Assembly: GCA_047495785.1 (NCBI GenBank)
Contig: JBLDXI010000061.1
Span: 62,001-126,000 of the forward strand
Length of the DNA stretch: 64,000 nt
DNA from: Lepidodermella squamata
Taxonomy: Eukaryota > Gastrotricha
Reading direction: 5' to 3'
Below the pieces are notes generated by a model. It searched no databases. It was given only the letters and a program-made list of their open reading frames with translations, and was not told the origin of the DNA. A program made the position numbers and the translations under genes. Positions 11,695-22,354 of the stretch are shown here, one piece after another; position 1 is the stretch's first letter, and every line of letters starts with the position of its first letter.

Positions 11695-13005
11695 ATGTAC
11701 AAATTTGGAAAATTGCTACAGGTAGCCAGATAGCCGGGCCACAGGTTTGTCACTTGGCACTTTCCCCCATTTCATTCCCACAGAAGCCGAGAATTCTTTG
11801 ACTGTTTCGTGTCCGAAATTAGAGCTGTTCACTCTAGTATAGTGCCTGCTTAGTAATTTTAGTCAGCGGGCGGATTTTTTGTAAATTGCTGCAGGCACTA
11901 AACGTATTATTACCCACTTGAAACGCGGCCCTAATCGGTGTCTTGACGAAAAAGAGACGGACAAAAAAGAGACTTGCTTTGTTGTTTTATCGTGTCATTT
12001 GAAACAATTTGTTCATTTCGTCTTTTTTCGCTTACGAATTTTTATTGCTTTACCCGTCTAACGCTAATGGCTGAATTTGCTGATTCTGTACCCGAAATAC
12101 CGGCTAGTTTGGAAAAGTATGTTGCATTTTGGATGCGATTCTTATTAGCTTGCTTGTTTGTGTTAGTTTTTCATTCGAGGAAGTTGTCCAAACTGTTTCC
12201 GTTTTTAAGGTCCTAATTTCACCCAATTGAATCGTTTTACCCTCAAAATTATACGGAGCTAATATTAATAATTTTAGCGGAACCAAATTTGCTGTAGTAG
12301 AACCAAATTTGGAATATACCAAGAGGAAAATTTGGAATATTTTTGCATAATTCGGGGCAGAATTCGAGGCTAAGCATTAATTGTGAATTGAACACTCTGT
12401 ATTATATAGAGAATGTTGCGCTGAATTTACTGGTAAATTGTCTAGATTTATTGTGGCCAATCTTGACCCTCAAGAAATATCCGCAAAACGATTTCAGGCC
12501 ACTAGAAAATTCCTAAATTTGGTTCCGCTAGAAGGAGGGCCCAATTTATATGTTTTAGCCACGGTTTTCCAAATCCTGTCTAACGGTGTGAAAATTGGCA
12601 AATTTTCCCGAAATCTCATGTAAAAAACATCAACTAAAATGTATATTTGTTCGCATTTCTGCCGCGAATTTGGTGAATTTGAAAATTACTTTCCGGTGAA
12701 CCGTGAAAACCGCGAACCTTCAACCCTGGGCTACTAAATTATAATGGGCGACGATTAGCGACTGGGCTACTATTGGGACAAATTCGATAACTAGCCGAAC
12801 TAGCATTGTTTTGACGTTAGCAGAGAAAAAAACTCAACGTAAAAATCAAACCCTCAAGGAATTTTTCTTTCAAATATTGGCGGCCAATGTAAAAATTACG
12901 TTCTGTATTAAACCTAGTTTTGCTGTTGCTAAATTTTTGTCTATTTTTGGTTTGTCTTAATTTTTGTCCGGAACAGATGGCCACTGAGTTGGACCCACAT
13001 CTTTT
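11695..13005. other. AT-rich noncoding DNA
   Basis: No convincing gene. Around 11850-11880 lies a GCGGGCGGATTTTTT string that recurs in the hairpin at 14500-14545. CGTATTATTACCCACTTG at 11903-11920 is repeated in inverted form at 15723-15740. Confidence 0.4.
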
Positions 13006-14450
13006 CATCGGAACAATAAAAACTTTCATCGTACTCTTTTTATTAAACCATCGGAAATACAATTTTTCAGAAAATTTCGCATTAAACCATCGGAATCGAA
13101 AACGTGCATTATTCTATCGGAATATACGATTATTTCATCGGAACACGCCATTAATTCATCGGAAAGGGGTTCTATGGGTTTAGTGGTCATATTTCAAGAT
13201 TGCTTTATTGACAATAAATGGCATTTTTGCGAAATTACGCCTCATATGATGAGGCAGAAGGTAGGAGCCGGTCAATTCTTTTTCGAACCCGCTGATGGGA
13301 TAGGAAGACCTCGAAATCGTTGATAAGTCGCCTTATAAGTGATCAATTATGAATTTGACGAGCAGCCAGCGAAAAAGGAGAAAAGCCTTTTTGGACCGTG
13401 GTGATTTCTTGCAATTTTCTTTTCAAATTGCTTTCAAGTCGATGCGATCCACAATAAGGCCATCCAAGGGGGTTACATCAAAGCGGCTATTATCCCGTGT
13501 TTCGTGCTTGAGATTTAAGGCTATATGTGTTACTTTCATATGAGTTAACTGCCGAAAACGGTTCGGAAGTAAGTGCTTTATTTGTTTTTCCGATGGTTTC
13601 AGTCAGTAATTTGCTGGTACAGCGGGTGGAATTATGCTTTGGTACGCGGTCCACGAAGCCGTCGTCCAACAGGCGAAAGATTACAACGAGGCGATTTCCG
13701 ACGGTTTCAGACGATAATTAATTCATTTCTCTTTGCAATACCTAGTGTTATGGCTATCGACGAAGGATGAGCTAAGGGCTATTCCCAATGCTACTAACGC
13801 CTTACGTTTACGAAGACTTCATTAAGTAATTCGAGCCAATTTATATCTATGGTCCGCTGTCGGGTTGGTATGAAGGCGCCTCTGATTTTATAATAATGAC
13901 GCACTATAACTAATAGTGCAAATGAATCGCTGAGTAATCGGCTAAAGGCTGAAGGAACTGATAGGACTGTCCCGCCCTCACTGCATTTCTCTCGAAAACC
14001 GACGATCTCATCAATCACTGGGTTTCTGAAAGCGTTGGTTGCTGAGCCTATGCGTGGTCGCGGGTGTGGTCGTAGTACGGCTTTTGTTCCAGCCCAAGCT
14101 GAACCTGTGGTTTCTGAACCAAGTGGTGGTCGTAGTCGGTTAACATCGACATCTGTTGACAAAACTGTCTGTAGCCGAGGTCGAGGTCGTGGCAAACTAA
14201 CCAGCTCTGTTTCTGTCGAAGTAGGAAAAAAGGGAGGGCTAACAACTCGAAATAAGCGCCGGGGTTTGAATTTTGAAACAGCTTTATAATTATTCGTCAG
14301 AAATCAGTATCTTAAAGTGTCGGAATATACTGTTATTGAAATGAAACTTTTCCGATGAAATAATGCATTTTTAATAGCTAAATATTAATTCCGATGGTTC
14401 CGATGGTTTCAGATAAAAATGGTACGATGAAAGTAATTATTGTTCCGATG
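13006..14450. mobile_element. Non-autonomous DNA transposon with iterated CATCGGAA subterminal repeats
   Basis: The 29-bp ends 13006-13034 and 14422-14450 are inverted copies starting CATCGGAACAATAA and ending ACTTTCATCGTAC. Inside each end, CATCGGAA-like units recur many times (13045-13165 and, inverted, 14330-14420). The interior has no transposase. A short RG-rich frame (14035-14289; MRGRGCGRS, SRGRGRG) lies inside but I do not recognise it. No clear target duplication is visible. Superfamily unknown to me. Confidence 0.65.
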
Positions 14451-14591
14451 ATTTGAAGTTACTTCACTGAGTTGACCGTTGCTCGAGTTAAGACAAAAAT
14501 CAGACGGGCGGTTATTTAAAAAATCCGCCCGTCGCCCGTCTGACTTAATCCGCGAACAATGGCCGACTAATTTTTGAACGCGGGCAGATAT

Positions 14592-15716
14592 TAGCCGCTT
14601 TTACACGAGGGCGTAAGTATGAAGTTTAATTAATATGTGCGTCATTAATTAAGACAAAGAAGTGATTTCACAATACTCAAACTCGGAGTTTTCTCATTTT
14701 TTAACTCTTAACGTTTTACGGGTTTTGAAGGTATGAAATATTTTTTAGAATTATTTAGAATGATGCAAAAATTCGGGAAAATTAGTCACTATGCCTCTTG
14801 ATGGCTTCTCCATCTCTCGGGAAAATAAATTGCCAATAATTGCAGTGATTTTGGTAGAAAAGTGAAAAATACCTACCTTTGATACAAAAAAATGAGATTG
14901 ATACAAATTTCTATTTTTTGAGCCATGAGCCATGTGATCAAATGTTCCATAAATAGCGCATACACCTTGAAAATGAGATGAATGACAAAGAAATTTATTC
15001 AAACTAGTCAGTGAGGTTAGCACCAGAAGATTGCTGTGGCATTCGAAATTAAAAATTAAAAAAAAATTAGCAGCTTAATAAGACGCTTGTTCGGCCGGAA
15101 ATAATCGATTTTTTCCGCGGGTTATCCACCTTAATTTCTTCAGCTTGGAACCACAGACCCAAAAATAATAAATTCAACTGATCATTCTCATTAACAAAAT
15201 TCAAAGCCGAAATAGTAATCAAATCAGACAAATAATTCAATAATAATAATTTTCTTCGAGCAGGAAAGGGATCTTTTTATTTGGCTTAGCTGCGAATTCA
15301 TGCTAGAAATTTATTTCAAATGCTGCGTCTAATCTCATGAAGCGATAAGGGGAGCCATGATCACTATAGCTGATAATATATTTGATTGATATATTAGGAA
15401 TTGTTTTATAATTTTTGGGTCCAAATTTAGCGCTGCGGCCAACTTAATTATTTTAGTGACAAAAATGACAGAAATTTCTCACCGCCATTATCTTAATTTT
15501 CATGACTGTCAATACTTACGCAATATACCTTTAACACCTCAATAATTACCTCAAAAATTACCAAATTACCAATTACCAAAAATTACCAAAAAAATTAAAA
15601 TTTAATGTGGCATTTTCATCTCTTGCGGCGATTGCGCAACACGTAATACTACTGTGTAGACTTAATTACTATGAACAGTCAGAAATACATATGTGTTTGT
15701 AGTGTAAAAGCGGCTA
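14592..15716. mobile_element. Possible TA-flanked MITE with 15-bp inverted ends
   Basis: TAGCCGCTTTTACAC at 14592-14606 and its exact inverse at 15702-15716. If the outer TA is the duplicated target, this fits a Tc1/mariner-like non-autonomous element of about 1.1 kb. The same motif recurs singly at about 47245. The interior is AT-rich with no gene. A strong GC-rich hairpin (about 14498-14546, CAGACGGGCGG pairing with CCGCCCGTCGCCCGTCTG) lies just outside its left end. Confidence 0.4.
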
Positions 15717-15740
15717 TTACTACAAGTGGGTAATAATACG

Positions 15741-16224
15741 CATTAGCAGGTCAAAATTTTCCATGTCGCAAATGCTAAAACATAGTACGAATTGCATGTA
15801 CACGGGAGCTTTTTCATAGGAGGATTGAAACCGGTGAAAGACGACTGATGACGCCATGTCGCGAGAGTCAGCATGTCATCCGATGTTGTGCGGCATCGAG
15901 TGGCGACACTGCACAGAGCACATTTTTAACTGGCACACCCTAATCCTTCTGTGAATGGGATTCATTTCTTAACGCTCCCTATTGATGCTTTTTGACGACC
16001 GACGGCCCGACAGAACACGACAGACACAACCCGCGACAACGGAGCTCCCCGTCACCAACGATTAAATAGTATAAAATACATGTAATCGTTCTTATTTCAC
16101 GCCTTCCTAACAGCAAACGAATTTTTATTATTCATAATTGCACCAGGGTTTGCAAAAGATGATATTTTCGTATAAGTATACACTTCTCGTAACAACAAAA
16201 ACAAAGCAAATTCATGATATTCCT
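15741..16224. other. Noncoding flank of a lectin-gene relic
   Basis: Nothing coding is seen. The right part (from about 16080) is loosely similar to 32545-32640, which precedes the second lectin relic. Confidence 0.35.
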
Positions 16225-16520
16225 TATGCCCTTAATGGCCGCTTGTCAACATGACTTCTCGGGTGGCCTCGGTGGCAACGTGCGCAAATGCTCTAATGGC
16301 TACACAAAACGTTCTCAGATAGCATTCTAACAATAGCCTATATTTGACGGCCGTTACCATATGCCATATGTAACAATTTTTCTTAGCGCAGCCGCTTGCA
16401 TACAGAGCTGTGTACAAACTCAAATCCAATATTACCTTCAATAAATTTACTCGGATGGAGGATCGAACAAGAGCAGCAGCGGTGATCAATGAACCGGGAT
16501 TGATTGTGGCATACGTAAGT
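16225..16520 (+). pseudogene. Relic of EGF exons from a lectin gene (relic 1)
   Basis: CGCTTGTCAACATGACT followed by GGTGGCAACGTGCGCAAATG and GGCTACACAAAACGTTCTCA matches EGF exon 9 of the gene at 38016-41918 (39973-40068) with deletions and substitutions. Further on, AGCAGCGGTGATCAATG and TGTGGCATACGTAAG match the end and splice donor of EGF exon 12 (40432-40527). Order and strand agree with that gene, but no open frame survives. It shows that a gene with the exon 8-15 block once existed here. Confidence 0.65.
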
Positions 16521-16846
16521 CTAGAACTAGCCATTTCAATCATCTGAAGTGCGAGTATCACTTTCGGTTTATTTCAAGTTAATGTACTCTTAAGGCCACA
16601 AAAATAGGACCTTAAGGGACGGTACAGATTCCGGTGTGGTTTTAACTGTTGACTATTCGGAATATTAACTTAGCTTTAAGTTATAACCAGATTTTAAATT
16701 TCATCGCGAAAAATGAACAAATTAGTTTGAATTGTTAAAGTTCGTTTCAATTTATTCTCGTTTGAATTCACAGTTGATTAATTAGGTCCGAATTTTTTCT
16801 CAGGTTGCGCTGCATTTTTAGTTTAAGAAAGTAGGAGGACGATTGG
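16521..16846. repeat. Diverged duplicate flank shared with 32993-33170 and 18321-18436
   Basis: The stretch AATGTACTCTTAAGGCCAC to about 16700 has a counterpart after relic 2 at about 33030-33170. Its right part (16731-16846, containing TTAGGTCCGAATTTTTTCTC) is repeated directly at 18321-18436. This supports a segmental duplication that carried the lectin relic. Confidence 0.55.
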
Positions 16847-18061
16847 GAACATCAGTAGTAGAGCTAATCATGAGTTGCTCGGATAATTTCAAGACGGCTA
16901 CAAATGTGGGTATGATGGAATTTGAAATTGTGGGTAAAAATGGAATTTGAGGGCCGATTGAAAATTCCTGAGGGGTTTTGACTCAGTTCATTCGGAATTC
17001 TGAGTTCACGGTATAGCCAGGATATCAACAACAATGATCATTTTATTTTATAAAAACGATGGTCTGCAGGTAGCGCATAGGCCCCTGTTGCCCGAAGACA
17101 CAGAAAGAGGATCTAGATTTTGTTTATAACAATAGCAGAATTAGGAAAAAAACAACGAGTAGGTAAATCTAGCTGTATAGGTGTCGCTGGACAATCACTT
17201 TGTTGTCCCTAATTATACAATTATCTTGTCCCTAAGAATAATGACAATCAATTAAAAAGCAGCGTGTGAAGTAGAGGGGGAGGTGGGGATCATCCAGCAT
17301 CCAGGTCTCTGACCTAGCAAGATTCTTCTTATATTCCCTGCCCGATTTCTTTCAATTGTTCACAATTATTTTGACTTGGAATTTGTTGAAAATTGCAACA
17401 TCCTGAGGAGGGGCGGCGGGAGCTACTGCCCGATTTTGTGACGGCATGATTTCTCTAGTTCGGCCATCTGACGACGGATGGATATAACTCAACTCAGTAA
17501 ATTTCTACAAATTTATTATATTAGGATGGCAGCCTGGAAGGCAGCTCGTAATTGAAGAGTAGCTTGGGTCGACGAGTGAATTAGCCGCGCATTATCGGCT
17601 GAAATAGATCAAAGACCTTGCGGCTGAAGAGATTTGCTAGGCTGTGACGTGGTTTTGGACTTGCTTCTAGTGCATTGCCGTTGACTGTTGACGAATTTGT
17701 ATACCACGCGGCCTGGTAAAAATCGCGTTTCCTCGCGCAACTCGAAATAGGTAGCCAGCTCAGTTTCTTCATCAATCAGGGTTTGGGGTTGTAATAAGTG
17801 ATCCTTCTTTGAGCTCCGACAAAACCTGAGACCTTGGGCTCGCGCCTTTGACGGGTGTAAATTTTGGATGGATAAATCATCATTTTGAAGCCATGAGCAA
17901 TAGATGATCTCTATGTTTGAAGCTAATTTTTGCTACTACAGTGTTAATCGCAGAATTCATTTATTTTTCCAAATTTCAGCAAAATGACACAGTGTACCCC
18001 AGTACATGTAAACCAAATGTTGCCCAATTCAGAAAGATGGAATATGCTAATAAGTTGGCTG
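16847..18061. other. Noncoding DNA, nothing recognised
   Basis: Short scattered open frames only; no domain, repeat array or RNA gene recognised. Confidence 0.4.
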
Positions 18062-18315
18062 CTAGCTATGGCGCGTTGCAAGTCTTAAGACCTGATCATC
18101 CAAGAGGCAATAGGCAATACTGTCATTTCGGGTAGAATCCAAGTCGCAGATACTGAGGTCACTAGTGTAGTTGATATGAGCATGGGCGACAGCGGAGAAC
18201 CCCGTGGCACGCCGCACTGCAGCTGGAACTGTCTGCTCAAAAAAAAACCTACCAGGCGAGCTTGTAACTTCCGATCTCGGAGATGGTCGGCGAGCCATCC
18301 GATCGGGTTGAGCAA
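18062..18315 (-). pseudogene. LINE reverse-transcriptase fragment
   Basis: On the minus strand a frame reads NPIGWLADHLRDRKLQARLVG, then FQLQCGVPRGSPLSPMLI, and after a frameshift INYTSDLS. This is the finger/palm part of a LINE reverse transcriptase just before the YADD motif; the later remnant AYCLLDDQVL sits where YADD is expected. It resembles the same region of the LINE at 4548-9080 (RDRKLQARVAGF). Confidence 0.7.
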
Positions 18316-18320
18316 ATTAC

Positions 18321-18436
18321 TTTGAATTTTTAAAGTTCATTTCAATTTATTCTGGTTTAAATGCACAGTGGATTGATTAGGTCCGAATTTTTTCTCGGGT
18401 TGCGTTGGATTTTTAGTTTAAGAAAGTAGTAGGACG
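18321..18436. repeat. Direct repeat of 16731-16846
   Basis: About 115 bp sharing TTAGGTCCGAATTTTTTCTC and TTTTTAGTTTAAGAAAGTAG with the earlier copy, at roughly 85-90% identity by eye. The 1.6 kb between the copies contains no gene. Confidence 0.6.
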
Positions 18437-18451
18437 ATTTGAGACCATTGA

Positions 18452-18673
18452 TACAAGGTTTTGAGACCAGGACACCGTTATCTTGCATGGTCAGGACATA
18501 CTAGCAATTCGAAAATAGTCAACCCGAGAATGAAATTTCGATTTTTTTCAACTTGAAATTTCATAGGGTTCCCGATCGTTAATTGATCCCACAAAAAATA
18601 TCACCGTGTCCACCGTAGTCTCATTGACCTCTGTGTCATCAAGATAACGGTGTCCTGATCTCAAAACCTTGTA
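18452..18673. mobile_element. Small foldback element with 34-bp arms
   Basis: 18452-18485 (TACAAGGTTTTGAGACCAGG onward) and 18640-18673 are inverted copies with one mismatch, separated by 154 bp. No target duplication was identified. Confidence 0.55.
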
Positions 18674-18784
18674 GCCAACATCGACAAGCAATATTTCTTA
18701 AAAGGGCGATCAAAAATTCATCAAATTCAATTTCCGCTAATTTTCAAAGTCGAAATTCCGAAATCGTCCTTCCCGCCTGGAAAG

Positions 18785-18885
18785 GGATAAGGATAATGGT
18801 CCCCCTTTGGTCTGTGAATGAGCCCACCGTGCGGACCGATGGAACTGGTAGGGATGATCCCTACCATCCATAGCGGTACTTCGCT
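18785..18885. mobile_element. Copy of the MITE also found inside the channel gene
   Basis: CCCCCTTTGGTCT, GGACCGATGGAACTGGTAGG and GATGATCCCTACCATCC are shared with 48184-48271, inside the Cys-loop channel gene. Similarity ends at TACTTCGCTC, next to a short TAGCGGTA tandem. Confidence 0.65.
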
Positions 18886-19357
18886 CGCGGTATAGCGGTA
18901 TAGCGGCTCGTTTTCAAGGTTAAATCAACACAAATTATTTTAACTCAAATTTCGAGGATTCGAAAACCATTTTTGAAACTAACGAAACATCGAAACTAAC
19001 GAAACACGGCCCAATTTCCGCTTCAAGAGACTTTCCGCATTAGATGAGCTCAATTTTAGTAATCAAATTTGAATTATTAAAGGATTTTCGGAGGTTTGAA
19101 GAAGACGACCTCATACAAAATGACGCTGTTGCGTGAATCTTTTGTTAAAACAGTAAACGTGATCTCGCTCCGCTCGTTACGTTGTTTTTTATGACTTAAT
19201 TATGTTATCACGTAAGCTTCGCATAGGGTAAAATGCGCGTTTGGATAATGCTAGTGATGATACTCACACCGCAATTTTCGTGAAAGTAGTCAATTATCCG
19301 CACTGCCCATATATGTTACGGCGAACAAGCGACAGAGGGAGGGCATCCACGCAACCT
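18886..19357. other. Upstream region of lectin gene 1
   Basis: AT-rich with no coding potential seen. Only its last part, next to 19358, is conserved with the other lectin genes. Confidence 0.35.
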
Positions 19358-19440
19358 GAAGCTAACCACTTGGTGATTATAGTGTGGTTTCATTATCACT
19401 GAAGCTTTGTTGTTTTTCTCGAGAAAATCCTCTGCATAAA
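19358..19440 (+). promoter_or_regulatory. Conserved 5' box of lectin gene 1
   Basis: GAAGCTAACCACTTGGTG begins an 80-85 bp stretch preceding the ATG. The same stretch precedes lectin genes 2 (34683-34760) and 3 (37937-38015). It also shares TTTTCATTATCACTGA-type sequence with gene 2. Likely core promoter plus 5' UTR; no canonical TATA box is seen. Confidence 0.5.
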
Positions 19441-22197
19441 ATGGCCTTGTTACTGATTGTCCTAGGTAAATTTTGAATATTTCCGCTATTTACTTCCCAT
19501 CGCTCGATTATCGTCTTTAAATTACTTACACGGTTTTTGAAGCCTGCCTAAAATTGATACCTCTTTTTAAACGGAAATTGTCGCCTTAAATTGACTAAAA
19601 CAAGCTCCGAGTTACAGTGCTTCTTGGATGTTTGCAGATGCCAGGCCATCGCATTTATTCCGGGTTATTTATTAACGCTAACTCTATCTTTCATCAACAA
19701 AGGGCTGGCAAGCATCGGATATTCCTCTGGCTGCTCTCCGACCCTGCAAAAGACCGCCCTTGTAAGTTTCTTCCAACTAGCTCATCTCTAATCAGTGTAA
19801 CAATGGTATTCCAGGCATGTAAGAATAGTGGTACGTACGATTCTTCTTCTGATACATGTCGATGCTCGTATCGTAACGGCACGCAGTGCGAAAATTGTAA
19901 GTTGAACTTGCGAGCTAATAATCGATATCAAATGTAACCTAATCTTTACAGATTGGTGTGCGGGCTGCAAAAACGGAGGGACCTGTAGTGGTCCTAACAC
20001 TTGCACTTGCGCGAGTGGCTGGCGTGGATCGACCTGCGACGAATGTGAGTTTATGGCCTCCGAGCAGGAAATCAATTGCTCATATTTTCTGGCTAGATAA
20101 CTGCCTCCAGTCCTGGTGCTGGAACGGTGGAGTGTGCACTGGTCCCAACACTTGCCAATGCCTGCCAGCGTGGACAGGGCCGAGTTGCAACATATGTAAG
20201 CTCATCAATGTCGTCAAATGTCATGACTCTGTTCCCTGCATTTTAATTCCAGCTTCGTGTACGCCACCATGCGCAAACAACGGCGTTTGCCTCTCCGGCA
20301 ATCAATGTAACTGCAGGGACGGCTTTACCGGCTCGAGATGCACTGAATGTAAGACTGGCAAGAAATTAATCCCAACTGACTCATCTGTTTTAATTTCCAG
20401 TTGCCTGCCCTAAACCCTGCCAGAATGGCGGTACCTGCTCAGCCCCGAACACTTGCACTTGCGCATTTGGATATTTAGATGCTGACTGCTCCAGGGGTAA
20501 GGAGTTTCGCCCTGGAATACAACCATGATAAGCGATTTCATTATTCAGCCAAGTACTATCTAGCCGGGAGCACAGCTGATTTCCGCACAGCTACAACTAT
20601 ATGTGAGAAAGCAAACAGCCGGGCTGTTGTGATTTCTACGCAAGCTGAGCTGGACAAGGCAAAAGCCAGCTTAGGGGCAAGGGCCGCAGTTTGGATTGCG
20701 CTATCGGCCGGTTTTCGCTGGGCCTATGACAACTCGGCAGTTGGACTAACAAATATTTGGGGACCTGGCGAGCCGAGTGGTGATGGCAGCTGTAAGAGCA
20801 ATAGCGCAAAGTAGTGCGCAACCTCGGTCCTCAAAGCCCAGTAACATTTAGATTTAGGCTAAATGCTACTGAGCTTTAGAGATTAAGGGCGACCGGTCGA
20901 GGCGTTCGCCTGAAAACTTTTGATGTTTGTACGTGAGGTAACGGGTAATGTATTCTCTATCTCAAAAGGTGGTAAGTAAAATCCTAAAAACCAAAGGGGG
21001 CCATTTTGTCAGATTAAGTCGGGGCTGAAAATTCCCAAACGTACCCCCACCTCGAGAATACTGCTTCAAACACCGGTACAACTGGTTGAACACTATACTG
21101 GTTGGTATTGTGTTCGATTAGGGACATTCCCGCCCATAGCCCAGTGACTTTGATTTGATTTGATTTCCAGTAAGCCCATTCCCATTTCCCATTCCAGTAA
21201 GCTCACAAAATCTGAGCTAAAATTTTTTCCTATTGGGTTCAAACTTTGTGGATTTATAAATTAAAGTATGCTTAACAAGTTGGAACCTTTAAAATTATCA
21301 GACAGTGAAATGAGAATCAAAATTAAATGGCTCAACGTGATGAGGTATAATAGCCTTTGCCAAACTTCTAATCTATCGCAGGCAAAATTAGGTAATGTAC
21401 AAAAAATTACAGGAAGATTCGCGTTCGCCAGCATTCGGCTCATGAGATTTTATGAGCTTACTGGAATGGGACTGATTATGGTCAAAATATGAGGCCGGAG
21501 AACCTCGTGGTTATGGAGTGACAAGAGTTTGAAAAAATTGGACATCTTGTGCAGATTTAGGTTACCTTACCCTACGGGAGTGGAAAACTTGGGATCGAGC
21601 AATTACGATTTTTACTGCGCTAGTCTCGCTGACTAATTGCGTTTACGTTTCAGGTGTCGTTCTGTATGGCCCGGTCAATGGGCTTAACGATGGATCTTGT
21701 TCCTCTGTCCTTACAGTGCTTTGCCAAAGTTTAACCGATGTAAGCTCGTTTAATACCGTTTTAGTACTGTGACTTAATTCATTCCAACCAACTGTGAAAT
21801 AGGATACTGATGTTCAAATCGTCAAGCCCGATGCTAATTGGGCGACTGCTAAAAGCAATTGCGAAGCAAAAGGACTCAGACTAGCCGTCCTGAAGACGCG
21901 AACAATCGTTCAGTCTATGCTTGACCAAAGTAAAACTGGATGGGTCGCCGCGAAACGTCCCGATGGGAACAATTTCTACTGGTCAACGGGCGCAGTTGTC
22001 ACTTCGAGCAATACCATTCCACCATGGGCAACAGGCCAGCCAGAAATGAGCGATAGCAAGCAATGTAACCCCCTTAAAAATAACATTATTTTAATTCGAT
22101 TTCCTGTAATTCAGGCGTTACGATGGATACGTCGGGTCAAATGACAGTTACAAAGTGCAGCGATAGCTACGATGCGCTATGCGAGTATACATCCTAA
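19441..22197 (+). CDS. Secreted protein with 5 EGF-like and 2 C-type-lectin-like domains (lectin gene 1)
   Basis: Eleven exons: 19441-19465, 19703-19761, 19815-19896, 19952-20044, 20097-20195, 20253-20348, 20401-20496, 20549-20791, 21654-21739, 21803-22064 and 22115-22197, totalling 1224 nt (407 aa). Exons 1-2 encode a signal peptide (MALLLIVLGLASIG). Exons 3-7 each encode one short six-Cys EGF module of tenascin type, mostly joined at phase 1 (e.g. CKNGGTCSGPNTCTC). Exons 8-9 form the first C-type-lectin fold (VWIALSAGFRW, WGPGEPSGDGSC) and exons 10-11 the second (NWATAKSNCEAKG, NNFYWSTG, QPEMSDSKQC). No membrane segment, so it is probably secreted; an adhesive or innate-recognition role is inference. 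Paralogues lie at 34761 and 38016. Intron 8 (862 bp) holds a MITE remnant. Confidence 0.9.
20935..21085. mobile_element. Diverged MITE remnant in intron 8 of lectin gene 1
   Basis: Contains CCAAAGGGGGCCATTTTGTC and GTCGGGGCTGAAAATTCC. The same sequence lies at the same place in intron 8 of lectin gene 2 (36285-36435), so it predates their duplication. It loosely resembles the 31281-31427 MITE family. Confidence 0.4.
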
Positions 22198-22348
22198 AGC
22201 GGAAATCAACAAGATGCATTTTAGATGTGATAACTTTCACAATTATTATTGTGGCGGTTGCGAGATGAGCATTATAGATGCTTTCGGAATCCTGTATTCC
22301 CCATTATTCCCCAGCAACCGATAAATCGCTTTTAAGATACATTTCGTT

Positions 22349-22354
22349 AATAAA
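22349..22354 (+). promoter_or_regulatory. Polyadenylation signal AATAAA of lectin gene 1
   Basis: First AATAAA after the stop codon, 152 bp downstream. Confidence 0.5.

Noticed and set aside
14035-14289. RG-rich frame resembling an RNA-binding protein
   Set aside because: Short, inside a transposon, no conserved domain; kept only as a note in that element.
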